Shown here in pieces: positions 10,776-38,170 of a stretch of 64,000 nt of DNA. The position numbers and the translations under genes were made by a program. Under the pieces are notes generated by a model. The model saw only the letters and a list, made by a program, of their open reading frames with translations, did not search any database and was not told the origin of the DNA. How positions within the stretch are numbered: position 1 is the first letter of the stretch; every line of letters starts with the position of its first letter. Source of the stretch: Artemia franciscana (taxonomy: Eukaryota > Arthropoda > Branchiopoda > Anostraca > Artemiidae); the NCBI RefSeq assembly GCF_032884065.1, contig NW_027063627.1:606001-670000 (forward strand), written 5' to 3'.

Positions 10776-12694
10776 AAAATCGGTTTTCTATTTAATATAT
10801 ACTAAATTTCGAAGCTTCAACTAATTACTGCCATGTCATTCAGCCGATCTGTTTCGTGGCAAACTAGCTAATTAATTAAGTAGAGCCGTTTTGCGCTAAT
10901 TTCTGCATACAAACTTTGATTTTGCTAATTTTTCTAGAAGAAGTGAGTCGAGGAAAATTTTCGCAGGATAAAACTTGAACAGGTTAAGGGTGAAATGGGA
11001 TTAATGCCAAAATGTGACAGAAAAATTCAGATTACACCAAAAATATTACAAATGTACCACTTTGTACCAAGATCCCTTAATAGTACCAAAAACGGTAGAA
11101 CTGTAGAGCGTTTGCAACGTTGTGCGGAGTGATGGTTTAAAGATTCAAATTGGCTAGACACCTATAAGCATTATGGACTCAATTAAAAAGACTTTCCGGC
11201 CCCATTTGTGCCGGAAAAGCAGCTCCAGACCAAAGTTCTAACAAATTTATTTATAAACTGCACTAATTTTTTACTAGAATTTGAACCTTATATCTGACTA
11301 TGAAGCATTAATTATTGTTTAAGTCTGGAATGAATAGTCCTTGCCAAATTTATTTATTTTCTAAGACTGACTAAATATAAAGTTAAGTCTTTACAGGCAC
11401 TTACTTAGGAATTGTTTTAGGGGGGATATAAAAGTTTAACAAAGCGAAAATTTGGACAATTGCATTTTAATTATAAGAAATGATGTACGCAACCCATAGC
11501 CTTCTCCTAAATGCGCACATGGATGTCTCCATATGCTGTGTACGGCCCGTGCGCCATCCCAAGCAATGACCAACCAGGGTGAACTGTGGTGGTTCTGGGC
11601 CAGCCCCTAGCTATGTCGGTCCATCTTGAAGTACCATTGGCTTACATTGTACTTGTCGCCATAAAGATTTAATTGATGTCCTGAAGTACGCTGTAGTTCA
11701 AATAAGAATGAAGTCAACTAAACTGAACTCGTACAACGAAAATCGTAGTTGTGTAACATACCGGCAGACAGGATGGGTGTCCATACGGTACAGCTCTTAA
11801 AGCTGAGAATGGTTGGAAAAGTTAACTTCTTCATTCTTGATCACCTTCCCCTGAGGCAAAGGTGATCAAGATTTAACAAAGTTAATTTGCCTCTTAGCTC
11901 TTTGGTGGGAGGGTGATCGGCTCCCATCAAAGAGTGATATTATCCATCTCCACCTTTGTTTGAAGCTGGGAAAGGAGATTGGGACTCCCAAAACTTCTTT
12001 GTGTCTCCAGTCATAAAATAGGAGAGGTCGGGGTTGCCCAAGAACACAGGGTTGATGAAGACACTCAAGTATGAACTCCTAGTAGCTAAGCCAAAATTTT
12101 CAAAAAACCAAAAGGCGCACCTTCTATTACCCTATTATCGTGCTAGTTTGGATCTATATACGCGTAGCCATTCGTATCCTATTTTGCAAAAAGTGTTTTT
12201 TACCGTTTTTTTTTGCAAGGATTTTTGTTTGGAATTTAATAGAGTACCTTCGGTCGCTGGATTAGCAAATAGTATTTTTTTTCAAAAAAAAGGAGCTCAC
12301 ACAGAAAAATTTTAAACTAGACGATTGGATGTCATGTATTTAAAAAAAAGTCACTTTAATGTCGCGGGATGACTGATGGAGTTGGGAAATTGCTTATGGC
12401 AATTGGGAGTTGGTTTGGACATTTTAAAGTAAATCTGAACGAACCCTGTCTGTAAAAGTTAGGTATTTAAGATTAAAACACACTGATAAATCCTTGACAT
12501 TAAGTATTTTCTACTCTGTAAAAATGAAATGCGTTTGCTTTTAACAAGATTACAGCTATAGCATTTTCGCACTGGGTCGTAATTGCAGATTTGAGGAGTG
12601 AGCATAATTTGAGCCCTAATATAAAATTTTTGGTGTATCTAGCTTTGACATGATTTTACAGCTACGCAATTTTCATTTCCTTCGTCATTTCTAG
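10776..12694. other. Region upstream of the chitin-binding gene
   Basis: Mostly AT-rich unique sequence. 11480-12060 is more GC-rich than its surroundings and may be an unclassified dispersed repeat, with inverted GATCACCTTCCCC/GGTGATCAAG text near 11838-11870. No signal-peptide exon or promoter for the downstream gene could be fixed here, although its first exon should lie in or beyond this stretch. The 93-codon frame at 12034-12315 looks random. Confidence 0.35.
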
Positions 12695-28212
<15,518 letters not shown>

Positions 28213-28274
28213 GAGTTCATTATTTTTAATATAGAATTAATCATAGTCTATTTTTATACTTTATTTTATACACT

Positions 28275-28280
28275 AATAAA
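28275..28280 (+). terminator. Poly(A) signal AATAAA for the chitin-binding gene
   Basis: AATAAA lies 63 bp after the stop codon in an AT-rich 3' UTR, just before the 3' end of the minus-strand LINE. No better signal lies closer to the stop. Confidence 0.6.
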
Positions 28281-28554
28281 ATACGTAAGTTTTTGTTCAG
28301 TTCAGTTTACAGTCATAACATACTTAATCTCTCGTCTCTATGCAAAAAGTGCATGCTGAGTCCCATATAACCTCAAAAATAAATACGCACTATGGCTCTC
28401 CCTCCACTTCTCAATACAACCATGGCCCCTACAAAAAAAAAACATCCTTACAAGTCCCCACCTCTTCATCCAGGAGCAAACCACTCCAACCCCCACAAAA
28501 AACTCAATAATAGCTAAAATCACTTTTCTAATTAGATTCTTTATTCAAATTAAA

Positions 28555-31500
28555 CTAATTCAAAACAAGATGATTTTTTATTCTCTTTTTGAAAGAACCA
28601 AAGGAGCTCCTATCTCTCAGGTCAAGCGGTAGGGTATTGTAAGCCTTAGCACAGACGATGTCAGGCGAAAAATCCGACCTCACTGTTGGCGTATTTCGAA
28701 TATGGATCTGTGCAGATAGTCTTGTAATTGGAAGACGCTGTTCGGATACCAAACGGAATAGATTCCTAAAAGGCGGTGGAAGCAAGCCGGAGAGAAATCT
28801 GAAAGCAAAAACCAAGCAGGAAATCTCAAACAGCGATTTCAGCGAGAGATAATCTTCTGTGTGTTTGATGATCTTCAAGGCATTCTTGTGGATGGAATCC
28901 AGTTTTTTCAGATGGGATTTGAATGTTGATTGCCATACCATTGCGCAATACTGTAAGTGGGGTCTAATGAGTGCATTGTAGAGAAGGGTAAGGATTTTAT
29001 GTGGGAATGTTTGCTTCAGTTTCTTCATGATACCCAGATTCCTTGAAAGCTTTAATTCTACAGCATGGATGTGAGGAAGGAAAGAAAGGTTTTCATCTAC
29101 TATTACTCCTAAATATTTTGCACATCCATTTACTGGTCGTTGAACCTTTCCACGAGACGTCACAATTCCTGTCATTTCTGGGTGAAGGGTTCCTACCCTA
29201 GAAAATAGCAGGATGCAAGATTTTTCTACATTGATGACAAGTTTGTTGGCATCCATCCACAGATAGGTCTCTTCTATGATGTTTTCAAGCTTCCGCTGGA
29301 GTGAAGGCATATCAAGTCCGCAGCAGGTAATTGTAGTGTCGTCAGCGAATGCTATAAGTTCATCTTGCTCGTTAGTAATGTCCTCAGATGTTTGATCAAG
29401 GCATAGGTTACAGCATTTTTGGTCGTCATGATTCGGATTAAGGATACGAGTTAGGTCATTTACATGGACTAAAAACAAAAGAGGACCGAGGATTGATCCT
29501 TGAGGCACACCGAATTTCACAGTAGTGTCGTTTCTTGGGTCGTCACCAATGTAGATGCACGTATTTTGAAGGTAAGATTCAAACCATTGAAGGGCTATCC
29601 CTCTCACTCCAATATGTTGCAGCTTTCCCAGTAAGATTGTATGATCCATGCTGTTAAATGCTTTCTTGATGTCAATCAATATAGCAGCTGGCAGAAGACC
29701 TGAGTCAAGTGCTCTGTTGATGAATAAGCTTAAGGATGCCAGAGCATCTTCTGTTGAATGACCAGGTCTGAAGCCGAACTGACGACTATTAAAAAATCCT
29801 TTTTTTTTCGAGAAACTGGTAAAGTAGTCTTTGTAAGGGTTTTTCAAAAACTTTTGAAAAAACAGATAATATGGATATGGGTCGGAAGTTTGATGGATCG
29901 TCATGAGGGTCACCTTTATGCAGAGGGATTATTCTTGCTTTTTTTAGTATCGAAGGAAAAACACCACTTCTTAGAGACAGGTTTATCAAATAAGTTAATG
30001 GCTCTAGGATAGAAGGGAGGACTGCTTTCAGGGCTTTCGTTGTATCCGGTCAAATCCAGATGCTGATGTGCCTTTCAAGGTCTTCACAATTAGCTCTACT
30101 TCAGTTGATGTCACAGGAATTATTGCCATTGATTTGGTGCATGCTGAGCCAAGGTAATGCTTGTAGGGTTTGTGGGGACTTTTCGCAGAATTAGATGTAA
30201 TTCCTCCTATCCTTGCGAAAAATGTACTGAGTTCTTCTGCAACCTGAGTGGGTTCCGTAACAGCCTCCCCGTTGACAAAAAGTCTGGAAGGCAATTCTAC
30301 TTTCTTATCATTTGGTCGCAAAACCGAATTAATGACCTTCCAGACTTTTCGTCCATCCTTCCCACTTTCAGATATTTTATTATTCACATAAATTCTTTTT
30401 GCTTTCCTCAGAACTGAATGAAGGCATTTCTTATACGTCTCATATCTCTCTAGGTTTTCTCGGTTTGGGTGGTTTCTGTAATTTGCCCATAACTTATTTT
30501 TCCTATTTATGCATATGAGTAAGCTTTCGTTAACCCATGGACATATTGGGGTATTTTTTCTTCCACGGTTTCTTGGTTTCTCTTTAAAACAGCATGCTTT
30601 ATATGCAACTACAAACGCATTGTGGAAAATTTCAAAACCTTCGTTCACATCTTCATTTGCTAGGACACTGTCCCAAGAAACTTTTTTAACTCATCATTTA
30701 ACAGTTTAAGATTCTCCTCTTTAGGATTAATTACTTGTAGACCCTGGTTAGTTCTTACGAGTGGAGTTGGCATCCTCGCCGTGTTGAAGGCATTGTGTAT
30801 AGGAAAATGATCAGATGTGTTGCTGGTGATGACTGATACCTTCGCCGGACATAATGTAGAAAAAATGTTGTCAATCAGTGAGTGTGTACTTTCTGTTACT
30901 CTGGTTGGAATTGTAATTGAAGGGTAAAGATTAGACCCTGACATAATAGTGAGAAGATCCACTGAGCTATTTCTTAGAGGAAAGGCTAGATTAATGTTAA
31001 AATCACCCATGATGATCACATCTTGGTTCTGGTTTCCTATCAGCTGTAAAATCTGAGTTAGTATATCCATAAAAGCAGAAACAGAACCAGAGGGTGAGCG
31101 ATATTTTCTCCAATCAATATCTTTTTCTTAGAAGGCCCATATAGCTCAAGGAAAAGTGATTCAAAAATGCCTTCAACATTCCGGCTCAGTTGATTGTTAA
31201 TATGCACAGCATATTCATTCCTCGCATAAATAGCCAATCCTCCTCTGCGAGCTTCTTTTCTATGTAGAAAATTTGATTTATAGCCTGGGATATCTAGGAG
31301 GCTATCTGTTTGTCCTGTAAGGAATGTCTCACATAATCCAATTATGTTGGGTTGCAGTTGGTGGCACATTGAAGTTATTTCCATAAACGACGAACATAAT
31401 CCTTGACAGTTAAGGTGGAGCACAGAGAACTGAGATTCAGAGTGCCCCTTGGTTAAATCTATTAAATCAACATATTTACTTCTAGGATAATTACTTTCAC

Positions 31501-31648
31501 TAAATAACGGCAAATCATCTTCATTACTTATTTTTTCATCAAAAATTTTCTCTAAGCCCAAAAAAGAATTCTCTAACTTTTTTAACCGGTTATAATTTTT
31601 TGGCAATGACGAAGTGATTAGCCCCCGGGATGAAGGATAGGAACTCAT
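28555..31648 (-). pseudogene. LINE ORF2: endonuclease plus reverse transcriptase, frameshifted
   Basis: The endonuclease starts near 31440 (VLHLNCQGL), has GLCETFL and GDFNIN (near 31000), and SDHFP (near 30810), the expected metal- and DNA-binding landmarks. The linker region (30648-30028) is the usual Lys/Arg-rich segment. The reverse transcriptase follows with RPISILSVFSKVFE, QFGFRPGHST, LIDIKKAFNSMDH (catalytic Asp), GVPQGSILGP and FADDT (29338-29361). It ends with the C-terminal AYNTLPLDLRDRSSFGSFKK common in CR1/L2 elements. Reading-frame breaks occur near 31060, 30650, 30020 and 29800-29900, so no intact protein is made. The element reads against the chitin-binding gene, whose poly(A) site lies just beyond it. 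Confidence 0.85.
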
Positions 31649-32026
31649 TACTTACCTAGTAGTTTGCAGGGGACAAGGCCATATCTCGAAGTGAAGCAAA
31701 AGCCATGAGACATACACACACCCGTAGGAACTTTATTTGAACTCTGAAAGAGAAAAACAAAACAAAGAAAATGGAATATCATGGATAAAAAAAAAGCACT
31801 GAAATACACGTTTTAGACAGAAAAATGTAAGCAAGCGGCAATCAACTTGTAATGACAACTACATATAAAGGAGAAAAATATAAAATATATAGAAAAATTA
31901 AGGAATGTTCAAGAACTTAATCAACATCCGACCGTGGCAAGGATGGGGGAAAATCAACATAGAAATCTAATCAATTGGCAATCAACTTATACTGACAAAA
32001 CTTATGAATGAAAGGAACACACACAA

Positions 32027-32738
32027 TTATGACTCTGAGTCTAATTCCTCGGGTTGGATAGTTGGCACTTTAACTGGGTCAAAGCATTCATCTAGATATT
32101 TCGCCCACTGTGAAGTTTTAGACTTTTTAACATCCAACCACATTCTGACGCCTCGTTGGACAAGACGAGTTTCTGCAACTTTCTCAGCTGTCACCTTAGA
32201 TGTTTTTAGCTTATACCCTAATGACAAAAGTTCCTTTCTTCTTTTACCAAGCTCCGCTGGTAGGTCCGTCGATATACTGAACCCCGTTTTCTTAAATTTT
32301 CCACACTCCTTCATGATCATCGACCGGTCAAAGCCATCTAGGCTTACACAAATAGGCTCTACAACCTTTTTTCGCTGTGTCCCATTTCAGAGGCTCAGAA
32401 CACTCTCTGGGTTCTGGTCGACTAGATTTCTTTGAAATATGATAAATGGCACTCATACGTATTTGGTTAGCGTTGGATATTCCAAGCTTAGCCTCAAAAA
32501 ATGAGGCTACAGTCTGCCGAAGATTTTCTGAGCCTTGCGGCGCTTCAATTCCGTGTATAATGATATTATTTTTTCTTATATATAGTTCTGTTCGTAAGGT
32601 AGAAGTCTTCACTTGGACGAGCTCAGTCTTGAGCAATTTATTTTCTGCTCTGAGTAGTTTATTTTCAGTCTGTAACTGCGAAATTAACTGTAGCATTTCG
32701 TCCATCCTCCGGTCAAAATGCTCTTTTGTCACTGCCAT
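32027..32738 (-). pseudogene. LINE ORF1 with coiled coil, frameshifted
   Basis: The first part (32738-32328) begins with MAVTKEHFDRRM and has a leucine-zipper-like stretch (LLRAENKLLKTEL), followed by a domain with NNIIIHGIEAPQGSENLR, similar in plan to the RNA-binding domain of LINE ORF1 proteins. After a frameshift near 32325 the frame continues to 32027 with SISTDLPAELGKRRKELLSL, the conserved C-terminal domain. It probably bound LINE RNA as a trimer in its intact form. That is family knowledge, not seen here. Confidence 0.7.
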
Positions 32739-32760
32739 TACTAATTTCTGACGACAATGT

Positions 32761-33424
32761 CGCTTTGCCTATCTAATATACTAAAATATCATCGAGTGAA
32801 ACTTATTCGCAAGGGCCCCGTTTTGTAATAAAGCCAGTTATTACTAGGGCCCGCTTTCATCAAATGCAAATCTGAAATCCTATTCAATCGAGCTTGTTCT
32901 CAGTGAAAAAACACTGTATCTTAGGGGCGTGGCTATAGCAAATTCACTTTGCACAGCGGAGAACCACACTGCTGCGGGGCACCTGGGAGAATGACCTTAA
33001 ATAAAATAAAGAATCAGCTAGACTTACGTTGCATAACCAAAGTGAAGTGTTGCAGCACCCTTTGTCGGCTTCAAGTGTTGCAGGAGCAACACTCTGGTCA
33101 GGAATATAAGGAAGGAATCTATAAATTCTCATATTGATTTTTTAGCCAATTGAACATTAAGTGTAAATGTTACCGTGAATGTCCGGAATCTGGTTAATGT
33201 CCAGATTCAGCAGTGACTGTCCGAAATTTCTTTTTCTCCAATTTTATTAGTTTTCAATTTGTTTTGCGAGTCAGCTTTTTCAGTCATATGCAAGCTATGA
33301 TGGTAAAATTTAAAGTTAGATTAGATGATTCTTGTTTAGGTTAGATTTGTTTCTAAATATCGGAAATGGGTTAAAAACGTAACCTAAGCTAACCTAACCA
33401 AAGGTTAGCCAAGTGGCCATATAC
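32761..33424. other. No gene recognised
   Basis: May include the LINE 5' UTR to about 32950. Otherwise AT-rich unique sequence with two small antiparallel frames (32944-33137) that look random. A local AACCTAA/TTAGGTT inverted pair lies near 33335-33400. Confidence 0.4.
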
Positions 33425-33905
33425 ATTTCAGAGGTGGCTCAATCAATTGGAAATCGGAAGTTCTAAGCCCTTTTTAAGAGTCAAAAGTGTTCAGAGGGCA
33501 ACTAGCCCTCCTCATGCCCTCTTTTCCCTAAATACATCCAATTGAAATTTTGGGATAGCCATTTCGTTGAAATTAATCAATAATTCAAATTGTTCAAATT
33601 AAGAATATATCCGGATTGACATAACACCCCCTCTTTTCCCAAATGCATCCGATCGAATATATCCATTTTGTTCAAAATAGTCCGAAGATCATATAACAAT
33701 GAGTTCGCGGTTGAGATAATCCTCCAAAGCCCGAGGCAAGGCTTATAAGTTAAACCCCAGGGACATGTAAGGTTTTTATGGAAGGGATGGCATAATAAAC
33801 TTTGGAGTAGCTTCGCTTGATTGGAAATAGACAGTTCTAGTTTCATTATTGCAACTAGAAGTTCTAACGCCAATTTTAGAGTGAAAAGAGATTGGACGGC
33901 CACCT
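33425..33905 (+). repeat. Degenerate copy of the ~280 bp repeat family
   Basis: Contains GGAAATCGGAAGTTCTAAGC, AGAGGGCAACTAGCCC and CCAATTGAAATTTTGGGATAGCC, the diagnostic phrases of the arrays at 50.3-51.3 and 58.9-60.2 kb, in the same order. The minus-strand frame at 33577-33903 is repeat-derived. Confidence 0.65.
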
Positions 33906-33999
33906 CAAGCAGGGCTGTAAGTTGGGCGATTCGTTCATTGCTTCCAAATACTATATGTCGATGAGAAAGATGGGCGTGTTTGACCTTTACTTTCGAAAC

Positions 34000-35600
34000 T
34001 GACGAAGGGCATTCAGGTGAGCTTTTCAGAGTATGACAAGGGGAGCGCTGAACTAAATCAGAACACGTTATTCACATACGGGTTGTCAAAAGGGCTTAGC
34101 TCAGGAATGATTGAGTATTTTAATATGGAAGTTTCAGGAAATGATAAGGGTGATGATCACTACTACTACTACTAGTAGGACTATTGCCACTACTACAACA
34201 GCTACCACTAATACCACTGCTACCAGTACTACTATTACTACTACTACCACTATTACCACTAAAACTACTGCTTCTTTCGAAAGTACTACCAAGGCTGATG
34301 ACATTGAAATAGACATCTGAGGAAATGTTGAGGGGAAAGTTGAACTAAATCAAAACGTATTATTTGCATACAGATTGTCAAAACGACATATCACCAATAT
34401 TTTTGGAACGAATTATCCAATAAAGGTAAAACTTACGGGGCATCACGAGGGGGATGTTCAACTCTCCAAAAGGCAGCATATTGATGCTATTATTGCTGTT
34501 AATACTGCTGCTTATATTGTTACTACTACCACTAGTACAACACTGTTACTGCTACTACTTCTCATACAATTTCTCCTACTAGTATGATTCTAGTACTATT
34601 CGTATGAAGCTGAAATTTGAGAGAATATTGAGGAGGAAATTGAACTAAATCAAAACACACTATGTGCATTCAAAGCGTGCGTAGCTGTGTTGGCCTCAGA
34701 CGGCTTGGTGCTGCAGTGAGTTGTTGGCAGTAGTAGTAGTACCATGTGGAAGCAGATCGCCAAAATGGAGAATATCAAGAATGGATTTGAGTGATAAGTT
34801 GGAACTTTCAGATAATGCTTAAAGGGGACAATTAATTGACCAAAATACAATAGGCGCACGCTACTACTAATAATACTATCATTGCTACTTTTACTACTAC
34901 TACTACCACTATAATTACTACTTCTATTGCAACTACTTGTAAGACTAAAAGTATTAAGAGGAAAATTTCAGGAAGAATATGTATATACAGTCGATCCAAC
35001 GGGAATATCGGCAGTGGCTTAGCAATGGTTAATTGTATCAGGTTGAAACTTCAAGGACTTGATGAGAGGGATGTTCAACTGACCAAAAGCAATGTGGTAA
35101 TATTACTGCTGCAACTAGAACTAGTAGTATTACTGTTGTTACTACTAATAGTATTAATACTACAGATGGGGAGTGAACAGAATCACAATACGCCGTCTAT
35201 ATGAAGGTTATCGAAAGGGCGTATCAGCAATATCTTAGGAACGGTTTGGTGTGTGAAGTTGAAACTTGCACATCTTTTTGTAGGGGACATTGAACTAACC
35301 AAAAGAACATATTTGCATCCTAAAACTACAGCTTCCACTCGTACTACTACTGCTAATACTATTACTACTTCTACTACTACAGTACTGGTATTAAAGCTAA
35401 GACTACTATTATTAATTCTACTGCTACTACTTCTACTATTACTACTAAAACTAAGGGTATTAAAGACAAAAATTTGAGAAATTTCGAAATAGTATTGACC
35501 TAAATCAAAACGCAATATGCATATACAGGTTGTCAAGAGGATGTATCAGCAATGATTCAGGAACGTTTTATGGTATTAATCTGAGACTTTCAGAGTGTGT
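34000..35600 (+). repeat. Tandem array of about 300 bp units with ACT-trinucleotide cores
   Basis: TGAACTAAATCAAAAC or a close variant starts at 34049, 34341, 34641, 35174 and 35496 (spacings 292, 300, 533, 322). Each unit also has a CATACAGGTTGTCAAA phrase, a GGAACG phrase and a run of imperfect ACT/CTA triplets (34158-34270, 34490-34570, 34860-34930, 35100-35165, 35335-35460). Frames here encode Thr- or Leu-rich peptides from the triplets and are not genes. A LINE 3' end is inserted at 34675. Confidence 0.75.
34675..34741 (+). mobile_element. 3' end of the RTE-like LINE family (very short copy)
   Basis: 67 bp matching the last bases of the copies at 57.3 and 49.0 kb: GCGTGC, TAGCTGTGTTGGCCTCAG, GGCTTGGTGCTGCAGTGAG, then a TAG triplet tail. 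It interrupts a unit of the 300 bp array after GTGCATTCAAA. Confidence 0.8.
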
Positions 35601-35659
35601 TGAGTATTATAGGCCACGCAGCAATATCATAGATATTAATATGATAGAAACTTTTAAAG

Positions 35660-36010
35660 GAGCAAATTCTATTGGAATTTAAGTTCTAGTGTCCTTTTCA
35701 ATAGCTAAAAGTGATTGGAGGACAAGCAGCCCTCCTCCAAAGCACATTAATTTTACAAACACACGCTATCAAAACTTTGATTTAACCATTTTGTTCAGCA
35801 TAGTTGAGCGATCCACTAACTGGGTCTCAAGGGATAGTGAGTATGTCAACCCTGCACTCTTACGCAATTTGCCCATTATGCTTTAAAACTAATTGTTGCT
35901 TTAAAATTAAATTAAAAGGCTCTGTGTGTATTTTGGTTGCTAATAAGACATCTCAGCAATATCCCATGAACGACTCAGTATTAAGTTGAAATTTTTAGGA
36001 CTACTACTAT
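35660..36010 (+). repeat. Mixed remnants of the 280 bp and 300 bp families
   Basis: 35670-35830 has GGAATTTAAGTTCTAGTGTCC and AACCATTTTGTTCAGCATAG of the 280 bp family. 35930-36010 has GGTTGCTAATAAGACATCTCAGCAATATC and ACTACTACT of the 300 bp array. Two small frames are incidental. Confidence 0.55.
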
Positions 36011-38170
36011 TACTACTTATGCTCTTACAGTGTAAGCAAATCAAAAGAATTTAAGTGTATATAGGTTGCCAAAGAGCACAGATACAATTTTTTTTGGAAT
36101 ATTATTAAGTTTTCTGGTCAACTTGAGGAGGTAAATACTGAATTAAGCAATACTATGCGTGTCCAGATTTTATAATGGGTATATGTTGTTAAAAACTTTT
36201 TGAAAAATTTCCTAAAACGAACAAATAGTAAGCCCAACTTTGGAGTCTTATAACAAAAAAAAAAAAAAAAAAAAAGATTAAAAATATTATTTTATTTTTC
36301 CATGAAAGAGACTATGTCTATAGAAAACGAATAGAAATTAATTTTCAAGGAGCAATAAGTTATTCAAGGAAAAGTGAAGGGGTTCCATTAAACCCAAAAT
36401 GAGGAAAAATAAATTCAAATAATCTTCCAAGCATAAAACTACCACAAATCCTCAGAAATGAATTAATGAAACCTAAAACGAACAGAGATTACAATAAACA
36501 ACCGAGTTCACTCAAAACGAGATGAAATTAACATGAGTAAGACTGACATCCCCCATGACTTCTGAAGACAAGAACAAAATTTGCAATTTAATAATAAAAA
36601 AAATGAATGGGGTTGAAAGTTTAATAAACATTTAGTGATATTTATTCCTTAAAGTCTTAATATCTTTTTATTTATTTAAATTAAAAAGTGAAAAAATTTG
36701 AAACATATTTTGTTTTCAGTCTTCTATCGTTTTTCATGGGCTTGTTTTTCTTTTTTAATAATTTTTTTTTTTACAGAAATATCATCGACTTTTGAAAATT
36801 CTAGTATAAGCCGTAGTTTTCTTGTGTGACACCGAACCAGTATTTTGACTCAAAAAGTACTAAACAAAATTCTAAACACGCTAATATTCTACATAAAACA
36901 ACATTGACCAGTGTTTACTCTGTGTGGCGCATGACACCCACGAACGAGTATGACATACAGTAAGCAGATATCACTTATAAATTGGGCATAACTAAATGAG
37001 TAGGGGATCAGTTTAAAACTTCTTATGAAATTTCACCACTCTATGATGAGTAATAGTTAAGTTATAGTTCACAGCTCAGTCCCCATCTGAAATTTCGATT
37101 GTTCTATTTATTTTTATTTTTTTCATTTGGAGCTATGCTCTTCTAAAACCTGCATGGTATATTTACCAATATTGCCGCATCTCTTACCCGTCCTGGTACT
37201 GGATACAGGGAAATACACTGGAATTTTAAATCTTGGGTCACTGATAAAATAAATCTAAAAGGTTTATAATTTATTATTAAAAGGGGTTAGGCGAAAAGCC
37301 CGCAGGACTTTTCCAAAAATTAATTACATAAAATTATCCGAAAAAGAAGTTTTTTAAAGAAAAGTCAGGCCCATATTAAGCCACCAGCAGAAATAAATTC
37401 CTATTTAAGAATAAAGGAAACCCAAAACGAACAGGAATTGAAATAAACCATCATAGAATACAGAGATAGAAGGTCTTAATATAGATGCTTAAATAAGTCT
37501 TAAAAACTAGTGAAAATTAAATTGAATGTTCAAGTCAAGCTTAAAAAAAAAAAAATATTACAAAAGGGATTTTGGATACTGCCCTATTGCCCCCTTCCCT
37601 AACCGTAAAAGTCTAGAGTTTATTGCATCGTTTTCGTTTTATTGAAAACTATATGCATCTTGAACATTATGCTTTTGTTTTTCATAGCATCACCGACAAA
37701 TAAATATAAAATCACAGTATCAATCAAGATGACTAGAAAGAAGTAACAAAAATAAACTGAATTCTTAACATATAATAATATTAGTTCCTGGAAACTGAGC
37801 AATTCAAAATTTTATTTCGCAGTCATTTCCACTTTTATTTTCCAATGTTTTAAATATAAAAGAAAATATTTGTGATATATTTCGTTTCAGAAAAGCGCAA
37901 ATGACGCAACCAGCTTTAGACTTTTACGGTAAGGGAAAGAGGGAAAAAGCAGTAGCCAAACTCGTGTTTGTAGCGATTTTTGTTCGTTTTAAGTTTGACC
38001 TGAAAATTCAATTTAATTTTTTCTCATTTTCAGATTCGTTTATTAATCTATCTCGAGAGACATGGCTATTAGATCTTGTGACTATTCTGAATCAAATGAT
38101 TTTTTTTTTAGATTTCATTCAATGCAAAGGAGGACATCCAAAAACGGAGGAGGGATGCTTGTTGCTCTAC
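36010..38170. other. AT-rich region with a dispersed repeat, no gene
   Basis: Contains a 21 bp poly(A) run (36255-36275). 36330-36600 is a repeat (AAACCTAAAACGAACAGAG, ACTCAAAACGAGATGAAATT, ATTAACATGAGTA) that appears inverted at 51.96-52.2 kb, with a weak second copy near 37420-37460. The 99-codon frame at 37901-38200 has no domain. Confidence 0.5.

Larger units (their letters stand above)
28320..32760 (-). mobile_element. CR1/L2-like LINE, nearly full length, inactivated
   Basis: On the minus strand: ORF1 (32738 to 32027), then ORF2 (31648 to 28555) with endonuclease and reverse transcriptase, then a 3' UTR of roughly 230 bp reaching about 28320. The outer limits are estimates, as no terminal repeat or target duplication could be fixed. 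ORF order, an ORF1 with a coiled coil, an apurinic-type endonuclease and the FADDT reverse transcriptase place it in the CR1/Jockey superfamily. Several frameshifts break both ORFs, but motifs are well kept, so inactivation looks fairly recent. Confidence 0.8.

Noticed and set aside
12034-12315. 93-codon frame upstream of the chitin-binding gene, considered as its first exon
   Set aside because: No signal peptide, no usable donor in phase, and composition looks random.
34111-34320. Thr-rich frame and its Val-rich antisense
   Set aside because: Translation of ACT triplet repeats.
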